From the NCBI GenBank assembly GCA_958296295.1, contig OY282460.1, positions 930,001 through 994,000 of the forward strand: 64,000 bases of DNA. Reading direction: 5' to 3'. Source of the stretch: an uncultured Pseudomonadales bacterium (GTDB taxonomy: Bacteria > Pseudomonadota > Gammaproteobacteria > Pseudomonadales > Azotimanducaceae). A program made the position numbers and the translations under genes. The notes below the pieces were generated by a model. It saw nothing but the letters and a program-made list of their open reading frames with translations, was not told the DNA's origin and made no database searches. The first letter of the stretch is position 1. Every line of letters begins with the position of its first letter. This document shows positions 42,818 to 51,780 of this stretch, in pieces.

Positions 42818-44883
42818 GGCTCTTTCGCATACGGCCGCATACGGCTTCGCATCCGCTGTTCTTCGTCGGCGCGGCCGTGCGCATCGGGCTGGTGCTCGCT
42901 TTGGTTCCCGTCGCCCTGGACGATTGGTACGCGCCCTTCATGCAGGCGAGCGTTAGCCAGCTTGATTTCGACCCTTGGGGCAGTTGGCTGGCCGCCGGGG
43001 GTGACCCTCTCGCTTTTCCCTACGGCTACGTGATGTGGCTGATCTTCCTGCCGTCGGCTTGGCTGGCGGAGGCGCTGGCCTTGCCCGCGCAGTACGGATA
43101 CTGGTTGACGCTGGTAGCGGTAGACGTTGGCATGCTGTTCAGCCTGCGCCGGCTGGTGCCCAATATGCCGACGCAGCGGCTCCTCGTCTGGTACTGGCTG
43201 TCGCCCTTCGTCCTGCTCGCCACCTATGGGCTCGGGCTCAACGACCTCGTCCCGATACTGCTGCTGACCGTTGCCCTTGTACTGGTGCGCCAGCCGGCCA
43301 CAAAGGCGCACAGCGCTTGCGCTGGGGCCGTCTGCGCGCTGGCGGTTTCCGCCAAGCTCAGCATGGTCATCTGCATCCCTTTCTTCCTCGTCTACCTGCA
43401 CAACGGGAAGTTGCTGCGCCCGCACCTGCCGGCGTTTCTGGCGGGATTGTCGTTGAGTGTCCTCTGCGTCATCGGGCCGTCTCTGTTGTCGCCGGGTCAC
43501 ATACACATGCTGTGGGACAACCCGCAGATGCAGAACATCTACCAGCTCATGTTCACTTTGAACAACAGCCTGTCGCTCTACATCGTCCCGGCCCTCTACG
43601 TCCTCACGCTCTACTCCGTGTGGGCCATAGGACGCCTCAACTTCGATCTGTTTCTCGCCGGCACGGGCGTTTCGTTCCTGCTGGTGACGCTGTTCGCATC
43701 CACCTCCCTTGGCTGGTTCATCTGGAACATGCCCTTCCTGTTGTTCTGCTTGTCCATCGGTCGCCCATCCACCCGGCTGCTGGTGGGAGTGTTTGTCGTT
43801 TGCTTTTTGCTCAGCGCTTTTGTCTCCACCCCCTTCCCTCTAGCAGATGGCGCGCGATTCGATGTCGGCGGTATTGTGCCAGCGCAACTGTCTTCTCTGT
43901 TTCATACCGCCTTCGTCGTGACCGGCGTCGTTCTCGCCCTCCACACTTGGCGGCACTTCGTCAACCGCAACGACTTCTACCGGCTTAGTCGCAAACCGTT
44001 TGTGCTCGGCATTGCCGGGGACTCCGGCTCGGGTAAGAGCACCTTGGCTGACGCCCTGACCAAGCTGCTCGGCGCACATTCCGTTGTGGAGGTGTCTGGC
44101 GACAACTACCATCGCTGGGACCGACACGATGGAATTTGGAAGGCCCTGACCCATCTGAACCCAGCGGCCAACGACTTGGGCCGCCTCGGCAACGATTTGG
44201 TGGCCATGACCAACCGATCGCCCATCTCATCGCCCAAATACGACCATGCGATCGGGAAATTGAGCGAAGCCGTCTCTATCTCGAGCAACGATTTCATCAT
44301 TGTCACCGGATTGCACGCCTTCTACTCGTCGGCCTTGAGGCCGCTGTACGACATGCAGATCTACCTCGACATGGATGAACCGCTGCGCCGCCATTTCAGG
44401 CATGTACGGGATACCGAGCAGCGGGGCCATTCGCCACAGGCGGTGGCGGAAAGTCAGCGTCGCCGCGAGGAAGACGCCCGCCGCTTCGTTCATCCGCAGC
44501 TAGCCCATGCCGATCTGGTCTTCTCTCTGCGACCAGCACGGCCGGAAGCGCTCAACGCTTCGGTCGCTACGCCCGCCGGCCCCCTACACTTGATTCTGAA
44601 GGTTAGCGGGACGCGCACCGTGAACGACATCTCTCTGATTCACGCCCTGATCGGCTTGTGCAACATGCATGTGGATACGACGCCTGATGACGACGAGAAG
44701 ATGCACATGACCATCGAGGGCGAAGTCTCGGCCGCTGACATCGCACTGGTGGCCGAGGTGACGTGCAGCCGGGTTCTGGCGCTCCTGGATGGGCGGCCGC
44801 AGTGGCAGGATGGCGTCACGGGCTTGATGCAGGTCATCACCCTGTGTCACATTGATCACGCTCTGGCGAGACGCGTCATATGA
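42814..44883 (+). CDS. Fusion of a GT-C-like membrane domain and a P-loop kinase
   Basis: 689 residues from ATG 42814 (ATGA overlap). The first 390 form a membrane domain with about ten helices. It starts HPLFFVGAAVRIGLVLALVP, with an acidic loop LDFDPWGSWLAAGGDPLAF, as in GT-C glycosyltransferases. At about 398 a uridine-kinase/phosphoribulokinase-like domain begins: VLGIAGDSGSGKSTLADALT is the Walker A, VSGDNYHRWDRHD is the metal and substrate segment, and DEPLRRHFRHVRDTEQRGHS is the lid. About 80 more residues follow with no recognised motif. A kinase attached to a polytopic membrane domain is rare. It may phosphorylate a precursor next to the membrane-bound acceptor. Confidence 0.78.
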   Translation: MRLFRIRPHTASHPLFFVGAAVRIGLVLALVPVALDDWYAPFMQASVSQLDFDPWGSWLAAGGDPLAFPYGYVMWLIFLPSAWLAEALALPAQYGYWLTLVAVDVGMLFSLRRLVPNMPTQRLLVWYWLSPFVLLATYGLGLNDLVPILLLTVALVLVRQPATKAHSACAGAVCALAVSAKLSMVICIPFFLVYLHNGKLLRPHLPAFLAGLSLSVLCVIGPSLLSPGHIHMLWDNPQMQNIYQLMFTLNNSLSLYIVPALYVLTLYSVWAIGRLNFDLFLAGTGVSFLLVTLFASTSLGWFIWNMPFLLFCLSIGRPSTRLLVGVFVVCFLLSAFVSTPFPLADGARFDVGGIVPAQLSSLFHTAFVVTGVVLALHTWRHFVNRNDFYRLSRKPFVLGIAGDSGSGKSTLADALTKLLGAHSVVEVSGDNYHRWDRHDGIWKALTHLNPAANDLGRLGNDLVAMTNRSPISSPKYDHAIGKLSEAVSISSNDFIIVTGLHAFYSSALRPLYDMQIYLDMDEPLRRHFRHVRDTEQRGHSPQAVAESQRRREEDARRFVHPQLAHADLVFSLRPARPEALNASVATPAGPLHLILKVSGTRTVNDISLIHALIGLCNMHVDTTPDDDEKMHMTIEGEVSAADIALVAEVTCSRVLALLDGRPQWQDGVTGLMQVITLCHIDHALARRVI

Positions 44884-45650
44884 AGCTCAATCACCCCGAC
44901 AGGTTCCTGACCCGGCCGGACGCGGTCCTGTTCGATCTGGACAACACGTTGTATGCCTATGATCCGGCCCACGCTGTCGCTTGGCAGGCGGTGAAGAACA
45001 AGCTGTCCGATAGCTTGTCCTTCACGCCACAACGCTCGGACCATCTGTTCGAGGAAGCCAGAGGCCAAATCAAAGCTCGACTCGGCCGCTCGGCATCGTC
45101 CCACAGCCGCCTGCTCTATTTTCAGCGCATGATGGAGATCGAGGGCTTGGGCAGTAGAGCCCTGCTGGCGCTCGACCTCGAACAGACCTACTGGCGAACC
45201 TTTCTTAGGAGCGCGGTGCTGTTCGACGGCGTGAGAGAACTGCTAGACGACTTGCGCCTAGCCAACATCCCGGCGGCGCTCGTGACCGACCTGACCGCAC
45301 AAATCCAGTTCAGAAAACTCGTGTATTGGCAACTGGACGACCGCTTCTCCGCCATAGTCACCAGCGAGGAGGCTGGCGTCGACAAGCCGCATGGCACACC
45401 GTTCCGGCTCGTCCGGGAGAAAGTGCAATCCGCCGACGGCGTCCTGTGGATGATTGGCGATGACGCCGAGACCGATATTCGGGGAGCACGAGACAGCCTC
45501 GGCGCGGTAACGCTGCAAAAAGTGCATCCCGGCGTCCAGAAAGGGCGCGACGCCGCCGCGCCCGACGCCTGGTTCACGAGCTTCTTGGCGCTACGCCAAT
45601 CCATGCGGCGCATGGGTTTCACCTCTGGCGTGCCGGGCGGCGTGCGATGA
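44880..45650 (+). CDS. HAD-family phosphatase
   Basis: 256 residues from ATG 44880 (ATGA overlap). HAD motif I is DAVLFDLDNTLYAYDP (Asp19 nucleophile, Asp21); motif II is in AALVTDLTAQ; a Lys in GVDKPHGTPF is motif III; GDDAETDIRGARDSLG is motif IV. Residues between I and II form an alpha-helical cap. The fold is that of small-molecule phosphatases that act on sugar or polyol phosphates. In this operon it could remove a phosphate from an aldolase product or a pathway intermediate. The C-terminus overlaps the aldolase gene as ATGA. Confidence 0.82.
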   Translation: MKLNHPDRFLTRPDAVLFDLDNTLYAYDPAHAVAWQAVKNKLSDSLSFTPQRSDHLFEEARGQIKARLGRSASSHSRLLYFQRMMEIEGLGSRALLALDLEQTYWRTFLRSAVLFDGVRELLDDLRLANIPAALVTDLTAQIQFRKLVYWQLDDRFSAIVTSEEAGVDKPHGTPFRLVREKVQSADGVLWMIGDDAETDIRGARDSLGAVTLQKVHPGVQKGRDAAAPDAWFTSFLALRQSMRRMGFTSGVPGGVR

Positions 45651-46666
45651 GGCATGACATCCGCAACTACTGCGCGCGCGTCGGGCAGGAACCGCTGTTG
45701 GTGCAAGCTGCGGGGGGCAATGTGTCATGGAAGGAGAGCGGGACGTTGTGGATCAAGGCATCCGGGGCTTGGCTGGCCGATGCCGGCAAGGACGACATCT
45801 TTGTCCCTGTGGCCCTGGACGCGCTACGGGCTGCCTTGGCGGCGGGGCCATCTCACCTTCGGTTGCCCGAGGCCACCGAAGGCCATGCCCTGCGGCCTTC
45901 GATCGAGACCTTCATGCACGTTGTCATGCCGCAGCGGATCGTGTTTCATCTCCACGCGATAGAGGCGTTGGCGGTCTTGGTGCGGGCCGACGCGCAGGAG
46001 ACATTGCGCGCCCGGCTTCAAGACCGCTTTCACTGGGAGTGGGTGCAATACCGGCAGCCCGGCGCTCGGCTCGCCCGATCCGTCGCGGTCGTTCTGGGCC
46101 GCTCGCCGGACACCAACGTCGTCTTGCTGCAGAACCACGGCATCCTGGTGGGCGGCGACACGATCGGCGAAATCGATCGGCTCGTCAAGGCCCTCCTCTT
46201 GGCCCTGAAGCAGGACATCGCTTCCACCGAGTCGGGTCCGCAGCAAATCCACAAGGCCCCCAACACACTGCCCATTGGATCGTTTGAGTATGTCGCCATT
46301 GAAGACGCGCGGATTCAAAACCTGGTTCACACGCCGGAGCTGTACCGAAGGCTGTCTGAGGCTTGGGCGCTCTATCCGGATCATGTCGTCTTTCTCGGAG
46401 AGAGCGCCCCGGCATTCGAGAACCGGTGCGAGGCGTCGAGATATGGCAGGAGCCGACGGCCGCCGCTGCTCTTCATCCGCGGCGAAGGTGTCTTCGCGAA
46501 GCCGGATTTCAGCCAAGCCCAACGAGCGCAACTCGTCTGCTACTACGAGATTCTGACCAGGCAGAAACCCCAAGACGTCCTAGTCGAACTGACCAAGGAG
46601 GAAATCCACGATCTGCTTCATTGGGAAGCGGAACGGTACCGCGTAAACGCCAGGCCCCACGAATGA
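45647..46666 (+). CDS. Class II aldolase/adducin-family protein
   Basis: 339 residues from ATG 45647 (ATGA overlap). The family marks are QAAGGNVSWK near the start, the metal-binding HLHAIEA (His101 and His103), and LLQNHGILVGG with the third His (164). Glu87 in IETFMH is the likely catalytic acid. These are zinc-dependent aldolases or epimerases of sugar phosphates such as fuculose- and ribulose-phosphate. A C-terminal extension of about 140 residues follows the domain and has no known motif. In context it probably makes or isomerises the sugar phosphate that the first gene activates. Confidence 0.8.
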   Translation: MRHDIRNYCARVGQEPLLVQAAGGNVSWKESGTLWIKASGAWLADAGKDDIFVPVALDALRAALAAGPSHLRLPEATEGHALRPSIETFMHVVMPQRIVFHLHAIEALAVLVRADAQETLRARLQDRFHWEWVQYRQPGARLARSVAVVLGRSPDTNVVLLQNHGILVGGDTIGEIDRLVKALLLALKQDIASTESGPQQIHKAPNTLPIGSFEYVAIEDARIQNLVHTPELYRRLSEAWALYPDHVVFLGESAPAFENRCEASRYGRSRRPPLLFIRGEGVFAKPDFSQAQRAQLVCYYEILTRQKPQDVLVELTKEEIHDLLHWEAERYRVNARPHE

Positions 46667-48678
46667 AGCCAAGCATTTCCAAATTGAACAATCGGATAAA
46701 GAAGCTCGACTGGCCGCCCGTTCTGAAGAGCGGACAAACGTACATCCGCATCGTCGACTCGCCGGCTACCGGCATAGTCATGTTGCTGTTGTTCTTTCTG
46801 GTGGCCTCGGCATGGATCGTCAATCTGAACAGCCGCTCCGTTAGTTCTCCGCACGACGGCGACGAATGGCATACGTTGGTTATTGGAACGCAATATCTCA
46901 GTCCGGTAGCTGAATCCGTGCCCAGCGCGCGCGTTGGCGAGACGAACCGATGGTTCGTCCGATTGCTCCATCCAGTGGGATTGTATTACATGAACAGCCA
47001 CATGGGCGGCGAACATTACGAGACCGGTTGGGACTACGCGGGTGGCTACTATCTGCGAGAGCACTTCCGGCAGATGGACGCGGTTCGTCACGATCCGAAC
47101 GTCCAAGATTATGTCTACTCTATGAGGGTCTCGTTCGGCGTTGTAGCCGTCTTTTCTTTCTGCATGGTCATTTGGGTACTGTTCCGCCGATTTGGTGCCG
47201 CCGCGTCGGCAACGTACGCAAGCCTCGTACTCGTGAATCCTATCGTGTTTTCGCAATTCGATGAATTCTATTCCGAGACCACGCTGTTCATCCTCTTCAA
47301 CACCGCCGCGTTTCTCTGTCTCCGTGCCCGACCGTCGACAACATACCTCCCTCTGGTGTTGTGGGGGTTGCTGTCCGCCGCGGCGTTGGCCACTAAGCTG
47401 ACGGGAGTCCTGATCGCCGTGCCGTTGTTCGTTCACGTGGTCGTCCACGCGCTGAGAAGTCGTCGCGACGTCGGGGTGGACGTCCTGATCTATCTCTTGT
47501 CTGCAGCTATAGCCTTTGGTGTCTTGAATATGTATTCGGAGTCCATATTCTCTCTTCTCAATGAGACCTTAGCTAACGTCTATCACTTTAAGACCGGACA
47601 CCTCGTGACCGCAGAGGGTGGTGTGCAGTTCATTCAATATATGCTCGATGATCTGGGTTACGTGCTGCCCATTTTGTTTGTGGTGAGCCTGCTGTGGCTT
47701 GCGAGGCGTCCAAGAATGCGCCTCGCGCCTATCTATATCCTCGGCCTGCTCCTCGTCGTCGTGAGCTGGAACTTGCTGAACTCCGCGGTCTATTCGAGCA
47801 GAAACATGGCATCTGTTTACGTCGCCATGAGCTTAGTCGTCGCTCTTGGCGCCGGCAGTATCGTCGAGAGCATTAGGTCGAAGCACAAGTACGTTGCCGC
47901 GGCGTGCTGCTGGCTGGTCGTCGCGCTGATGGCCAGCGAGCTCGTTCGCCATCAATACCAGATGCCGGCACTGGAAGACACGTTTTTCGAGAGGAACGTC
48001 GAGCAGATGAACACGTGCAGCACCATAGGAGCCGTCGGCTTGTCGAAACCGGCTCTCCCGGCGTTGTCCTTTAGCTGGGACGGCTACGTCACCGTTTTGG
48101 ACAGAGTTGAGGGCCCATTTAATATCTCAGAGAATCCCGGCGTATTCGATGAGTACGTCCAATACGACTGTCTGATTGTGCATCGGCAAGGACAAAGCAA
48201 GCAGATATCTAACTTCGTTGCACCGCGGCACTACCAACTGTCGGATCGAGTCGGAAACCTGTTTTTCTTCTCCCGCGAACCGAGGGATAAAACGGCCTCC
48301 GGAGGCGATCGGGTGTCGGGGCTGCTGCCTAGTGGCCGGCCCATCATCAGCTCCGACTGGGATGTGTATCTCGTTGAAAACAGCCTCATCTTCGCTAAGG
48401 ACGACCAGTGCAGCGCGGAGGCTGAACCACTGTTCTTCGTGCATTTGTACCCGGTTGACATTAACGACCTCCCCGGCCATCGCCAGCAGCACGGCTTCGG
48501 CGGCTTCAACTTTAGCCTTGATTCCACGAACGTCCTTCTCGACGGAGGAGTCTGCGTAGCGAAGGTGGAGCTGCCCGATTACGCCATCGCCGCGATCCGC
48601 ACCGGCCAGTTCACCGACGAGGGCCAGAACATCTGGGAGGGCAGCTTCGATGTTGTCGAATCGGCGGATGGCGGATGA
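46663..48678 (+). CDS. GT-C-type membrane protein with IRTGQF module
   Basis: 671 residues from ATG 46663 (ATGA overlap). The first helix is GIVMLLLFFLVASAWIV, and the following loop has SVSSPHDGDEWHTLVIGTQY, an acidic motif as in GT39-type GT-C enzymes. Ten or so helices follow, up to about 430. A soluble region comes next, and the last 110 residues form a module: SSDWDVYLVENSLIFAKDDQ, VDINDLPGHRQQHGFGGFNF and AIAAIRTGQFTDEG. The same module ends the product of 48881-50850 and is encoded alone at 50900-51340. Transfer of a sugar or polyol phosphate from a lipid donor is the likely role. Confidence 0.75.
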   Translation: MKPSISKLNNRIKKLDWPPVLKSGQTYIRIVDSPATGIVMLLLFFLVASAWIVNLNSRSVSSPHDGDEWHTLVIGTQYLSPVAESVPSARVGETNRWFVRLLHPVGLYYMNSHMGGEHYETGWDYAGGYYLREHFRQMDAVRHDPNVQDYVYSMRVSFGVVAVFSFCMVIWVLFRRFGAAASATYASLVLVNPIVFSQFDEFYSETTLFILFNTAAFLCLRARPSTTYLPLVLWGLLSAAALATKLTGVLIAVPLFVHVVVHALRSRRDVGVDVLIYLLSAAIAFGVLNMYSESIFSLLNETLANVYHFKTGHLVTAEGGVQFIQYMLDDLGYVLPILFVVSLLWLARRPRMRLAPIYILGLLLVVVSWNLLNSAVYSSRNMASVYVAMSLVVALGAGSIVESIRSKHKYVAAACCWLVVALMASELVRHQYQMPALEDTFFERNVEQMNTCSTIGAVGLSKPALPALSFSWDGYVTVLDRVEGPFNISENPGVFDEYVQYDCLIVHRQGQSKQISNFVAPRHYQLSDRVGNLFFFSREPRDKTASGGDRVSGLLPSGRPIISSDWDVYLVENSLIFAKDDQCSAEAEPLFFVHLYPVDINDLPGHRQQHGFGGFNFSLDSTNVLLDGGVCVAKVELPDYAIAAIRTGQFTDEGQNIWEGSFDVVESADGG

Positions 48679-48753
48679 AGGGAACGCCGATCCTGCCGGC
48701 AGCGCCCAACGCTAGCCCGTTCAACGGGTCGCGGGCTTCCTTCCCGCCAGCCT

Positions 48754-48864
48754 GGCTGGGTGAGCGTGGGCGTGGACCACGACACGGCGACGTTCGCGGC
48801 GGAGACGCTGCGGCGCTGGTGGCGCCGCATGGGGCGCGCGACGCATCCCGAGGTCCGGGCGTGA
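48754..48864 (+). pseudogene. ISAzo13-like transposase fragment
   Basis: The frame reads GWVSVGVDHDTATFAAETLR followed by RWWRRMGRATHPEVRA and a stop. The V-DHDTA-FA--(S/T)-RRWW pattern is typical of ISAzo13-type transposases. Only this 36-residue piece remains, in the gap between the two GT-C genes. Confidence 0.6.
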
Positions 48865-48880
48865 GCCGCGGGGAGCCCCG

Positions 48881-50850
48881 ATGCAAGCGATAGGGATGTG
48901 CGCCGCGCTCCGGCGCATCGTCCGTTTCAGCCGCAACCTCAAGGCGTGTCTGTACTACGCCGCCTGTATCTGCCTGCTTGTCGCCGCGACCGGGCTGCGC
49001 TTCCACGACCTTTCCGAGAAGTCTCTACGGTTTGACGAAGCGGTAACGGCCAATATGTCCAGAGGCGCACTCTCGGAAGTCGTCCGCGATATCCGTTGCT
49101 GTAACAGCTTGCCGATCCTGCATCCCCTGGTCCTGCACGCGGTGCAGAAAGTCGAGAGCACGATCTTGAGCGTTCGAATCGTGCCGGCGACGGCCAGCGT
49201 TCTGACCATCGCCTTGATGCTCTTCTGGCTGCCGCGCCTCGGCGTCGCCCGGAGCGCCGCGTTTCTGGCGGCGCTGCTCGCCACGCTTTCCGTTGAAGCG
49301 ATCCGGCACGCCCAGGATGCGCGGGAATACTCCATTGACGCGCTGCTGGCCCTGCTCATGGTGGCCGGGCTGCTACGGTATCTGCGAGACGGCAGGACGG
49401 CCCTGCTCTGCGTCTTCCTGTTCCTCGCGCCGCTTCTCCAGTACGGCTTGGTCCTGTTCGGCGCCGCCGTCATTGGCGCCGCCATCGTGGTCCCCCCCCC
49501 CCCCGCGTCTCCGCACAGGAAAGGCGGCGCCGGATTGGGGACTGGCTGAAGAAGCGCCTGGACTTGGCCGCGCCCTGTGGGTTCTTCCTAGCCGGGGGTG
49601 CCTTGAGCTACTTGACGACTTTGCGCCATCAATGGCAGGAAGGGGGGTTCGCCTCGGGTAGCTATTTGTCGGCGTACTACTATCAGGGAAAATTCGACGC
49701 GTACTCGATCTTCGAGTTTTCGATTGACGGGATTTGGAGCTTGTTGAAGTATCATTTGCCGGACGTTGTTGCGATTGCGGCGCTTCCCGCATTCGCGATC
49801 CTCTTGGTCGCGGCGTTCCTCAGAAAATTTCAAGACGGCGCCATCGTAGTCTTATTCTCGTTTTGCATTGCGGTTTCCGTCGGCGCTGCCGTGCTGGGCC
49901 TATATCCGCTTGGGGGCATTCGCCAAGGCATCTATCTGGGTCCGATTGTTTTCCTAGCGGTCGGTTTGGCGTTTCATTCAGGAGCTGACGCGCTGGCGTC
50001 GGCCGCACGGCAGGCATGGCTGGGGCTCCCATTGATCGCGTTATCCGCAAGCGCAATAGTGCTTGTCGGAGAAGATGCCATACAGCGGACAAATTTGTAC
50101 CGGCCCCATGACAAAGGCGAGGAGATTGTTTCCGTACTACAGGAGCGCGCACAAGAAGATGATGTTTTGTACTATCACAGAGATATGCGGGAATCTATAG
50201 AATTCCATGGAAAACAAAATCGAGGAAGGTTGATGCTTGATGGAAAGGTGGGTTGTTGGTATGGAGAAGAACTATGTTTACAAGAAATGATCGACGAGAT
50301 CGCCCCGTGGATTGGAAGAAGTAGACTCTGGTTGGTTTCCGAATACCCTCGGCCCTATCTGGGAATGCTGCAAACGATGGCCCCGAACGTTCTGGTTGAG
50401 CACGTCGTTTCTGGTGGAACACCCAATCTCTATCTGATTGAAGATGCGAAGTCCTTGATTCAAATCGCCGCCGCTACTGATATGTTTCGAGACATAAAGC
50501 CAATTCTACCTCGCGAGCCGTTGATCCGCTCCACCTTCGACGTCTATCGCCGCGGGAACACGCTGGTCTATTTCAAGGAGCCGTGCGGCCCAGAGTACAT
50601 GCGGGCAACCTTCTTCCTGCACTACCAGCCCGTTCACGGGGACGACCTGCCGGCTGATCGCCAACAACACGGCTTCGACGGCGTCCACTTCCACATCTTC
50701 AACATTCCCCAAGGGCTAGTCGAGCAATGCGTCGCTGGGCAAGAGTTGCCCGACTACGCCATCGCCCTCATCCGCACCGGCCAGTTCCTCGGCAACGAGG
50801 ACGGTTCGTACGCAAACCTCTGGGTAGAGGAACTTCGCTCCGATGAGTAG
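48881..50850 (+). CDS. GT-C-type glycosyltransferase with IRTGQF module, frame broken at a poly-C tract
   Basis: Two frames form one gene. Frame 1 starts at ATG 48881 (GGGGAG upstream) and contains the GT39-like first loop LSEKSLRFDEAVTANMSRGA and several helices; it ends at 49549. Frame 2, open from the poly-C tract through about 49507-50850, continues with IGDWLKKRLDLAAPCGFFLA, more helices and the module RSTFDVYRRGNTLVYFKEPC, DLPADRQQHGFDGVHFH and ALIRTGQF. The join lies at a run of 13 C. One more C (14) or two fewer (11) would restore a single frame of about 655 residues. As sequenced, the product is cut after about 222 residues, so the gene is either phase-off or misread. Confidence 0.8.
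49492..49504 (+). repeat. Homopolymer of 13 C inside a GT-C gene
   Basis: A run of 13 cytosines is far longer than expected in coding sequence and sits exactly where the reading frame changes. It is typical of slipped-strand phase-variable contingency loci, and also a common place for sequencing errors. Confidence 0.85.
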
Positions 50851-50899
50851 CCGGACAATGGCCGGTCACCCGGATGCCTGGAGTGCAAGTGGACGGGGA

Positions 50900-51340
50900 T
50901 CACCGGATGCCTGCTCGTCGCCGAAATAGGTACCGCGTCCAAAACGACACGTTGACGCATTTGCCGACCGCACGGCATCGCGCACACTTGCGGTAGGCCA
51001 CCGTGTTCTCGCCGGCATAGACGTCGAAGACGGAGCGGGCCGCCGGTTCGCCGGACGCGACGGACTCGTCGTCCGTCCGCCGGGACGGTTCGCCTTCCGC
51101 CGCGCCGATCGGGAACGCGGCCATCCAGACGAGGTCGCCTTCGGGGTTGAACTGCCCGGTACGGATGCGGGCGACGGGATAGTCGGGGAGCGTCCGCTCC
51201 CCGACGCACTGGCCGCCAAAGGCCAGGGCGGCGGTGTTCCCGTAATGGAAATGCATGTTGTCGAAGCCGTGCCGCCGGCGATCGGCCGGCAGGTCCTCCA
51301 CGTCTTCCGGGACGACTTGCAGGAAGAACTCCGCTTGCAC
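50900..51340 (-). CDS. Stand-alone IRTGQF-module protein
   Basis: 146 residues from GTG 51340 with GGAGG seven bases upstream. VQAEFFLQVVPEDVEDLPAD starts the module, RRRHGFDNMHFHYGN and PVARIRTGQFNPEG finish it, and a partial second copy follows (ARSVFDVYAGENTVAYRKCA, with Cys pairs). In the two GT-C proteins the VYRRGNTLVYFKEPC-like part comes before DLPADRQQHGF. Here it comes after, so the order is permuted or two modules are joined. No signal peptide. It converges on the cluster with about 50 bp from the stop of the last GT-C gene. Function unknown; binding of a glycan is one possibility. Confidence 0.6.
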   Translation of the reverse strand: MQAEFFLQVVPEDVEDLPADRRRHGFDNMHFHYGNTAALAFGGQCVGERTLPDYPVARIRTGQFNPEGDLVWMAAFPIGAAEGEPSRRTDDESVASGEPAARSVFDVYAGENTVAYRKCARCRAVGKCVNVSFWTRYLFRRRAGIR

Positions 51341-51453
51341 GTCGCCGCCTCCGATGAGCCCGCGTCGCGGGAGATAAAGGTACAAGAATTGGCACAAACA
51401 GCGTCCCGTTGAACAAAAAAGAGCATTATAATCAATAGCATAAATCATGGTAG

Positions 51454-51541
51454 TGGCGGAGAGGGAGGGATTCGAACCCTCGATGGCTTGCGCCATACAC
51501 ACTTTCCAGGCGTGCTCCTTCGGCCGCTCGGACACCTCTCC
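51454..51541 (-). tRNA. tRNA-Ser (anticodon GGA)
   Basis: On the minus strand the 88 bases fold as a class II tRNA. The acceptor stem is GGAGAGG/CCTCTCC, with discriminator G and encoded CCA. The anticodon loop CTGGAAA has GGA, a long variable arm is present, and the T arm has GGGTTCGAATCCC. It lies about 50 bp downstream of the SRP RNA, so both are probably made together. Confidence 0.95.
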
Positions 51542-51589
51542 GGTTGGCTTGCCCGCGCTTCTGGCAACTGCCGGGCGCGCACCGCGTTG

Positions 51590-51704
51590 GGTGGCGACCA
51601 GTGCCAGCCGCACCCCGGCGCCCGAACCCGCTGCTACCGCTGCTCCCTTCCGGGCCTGACGGGGTTTGCAACGGCTCCGTCGCGAGGAGGCCGGCACGGT
51701 CACC
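51590..51704 (-). ncRNA. ffs: Signal recognition particle RNA (4.5S type)
   Basis: The minus strand contains the conserved SRP tetraloop domain GTCAGGCCCGGAAGGGAGCA followed by GCGGTA. The flanks GGTGACCGTGCCGGCC (5') and GGCTGGCACTGGTCGCC (3') pair to close the long hairpin, giving about 115 bases. This is the small bacterial SRP RNA that binds Ffh for membrane protein targeting. The exact ends are estimated from the terminal pairing. Confidence 0.92.
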
Positions 51705-51780
51705 ATCGACTCGCGCACGCCAGTGTAGTGCCTTTCGGCAGACAAGCCAAACGCTGAGGCGGGGCCGACTGTCGAGCCGG

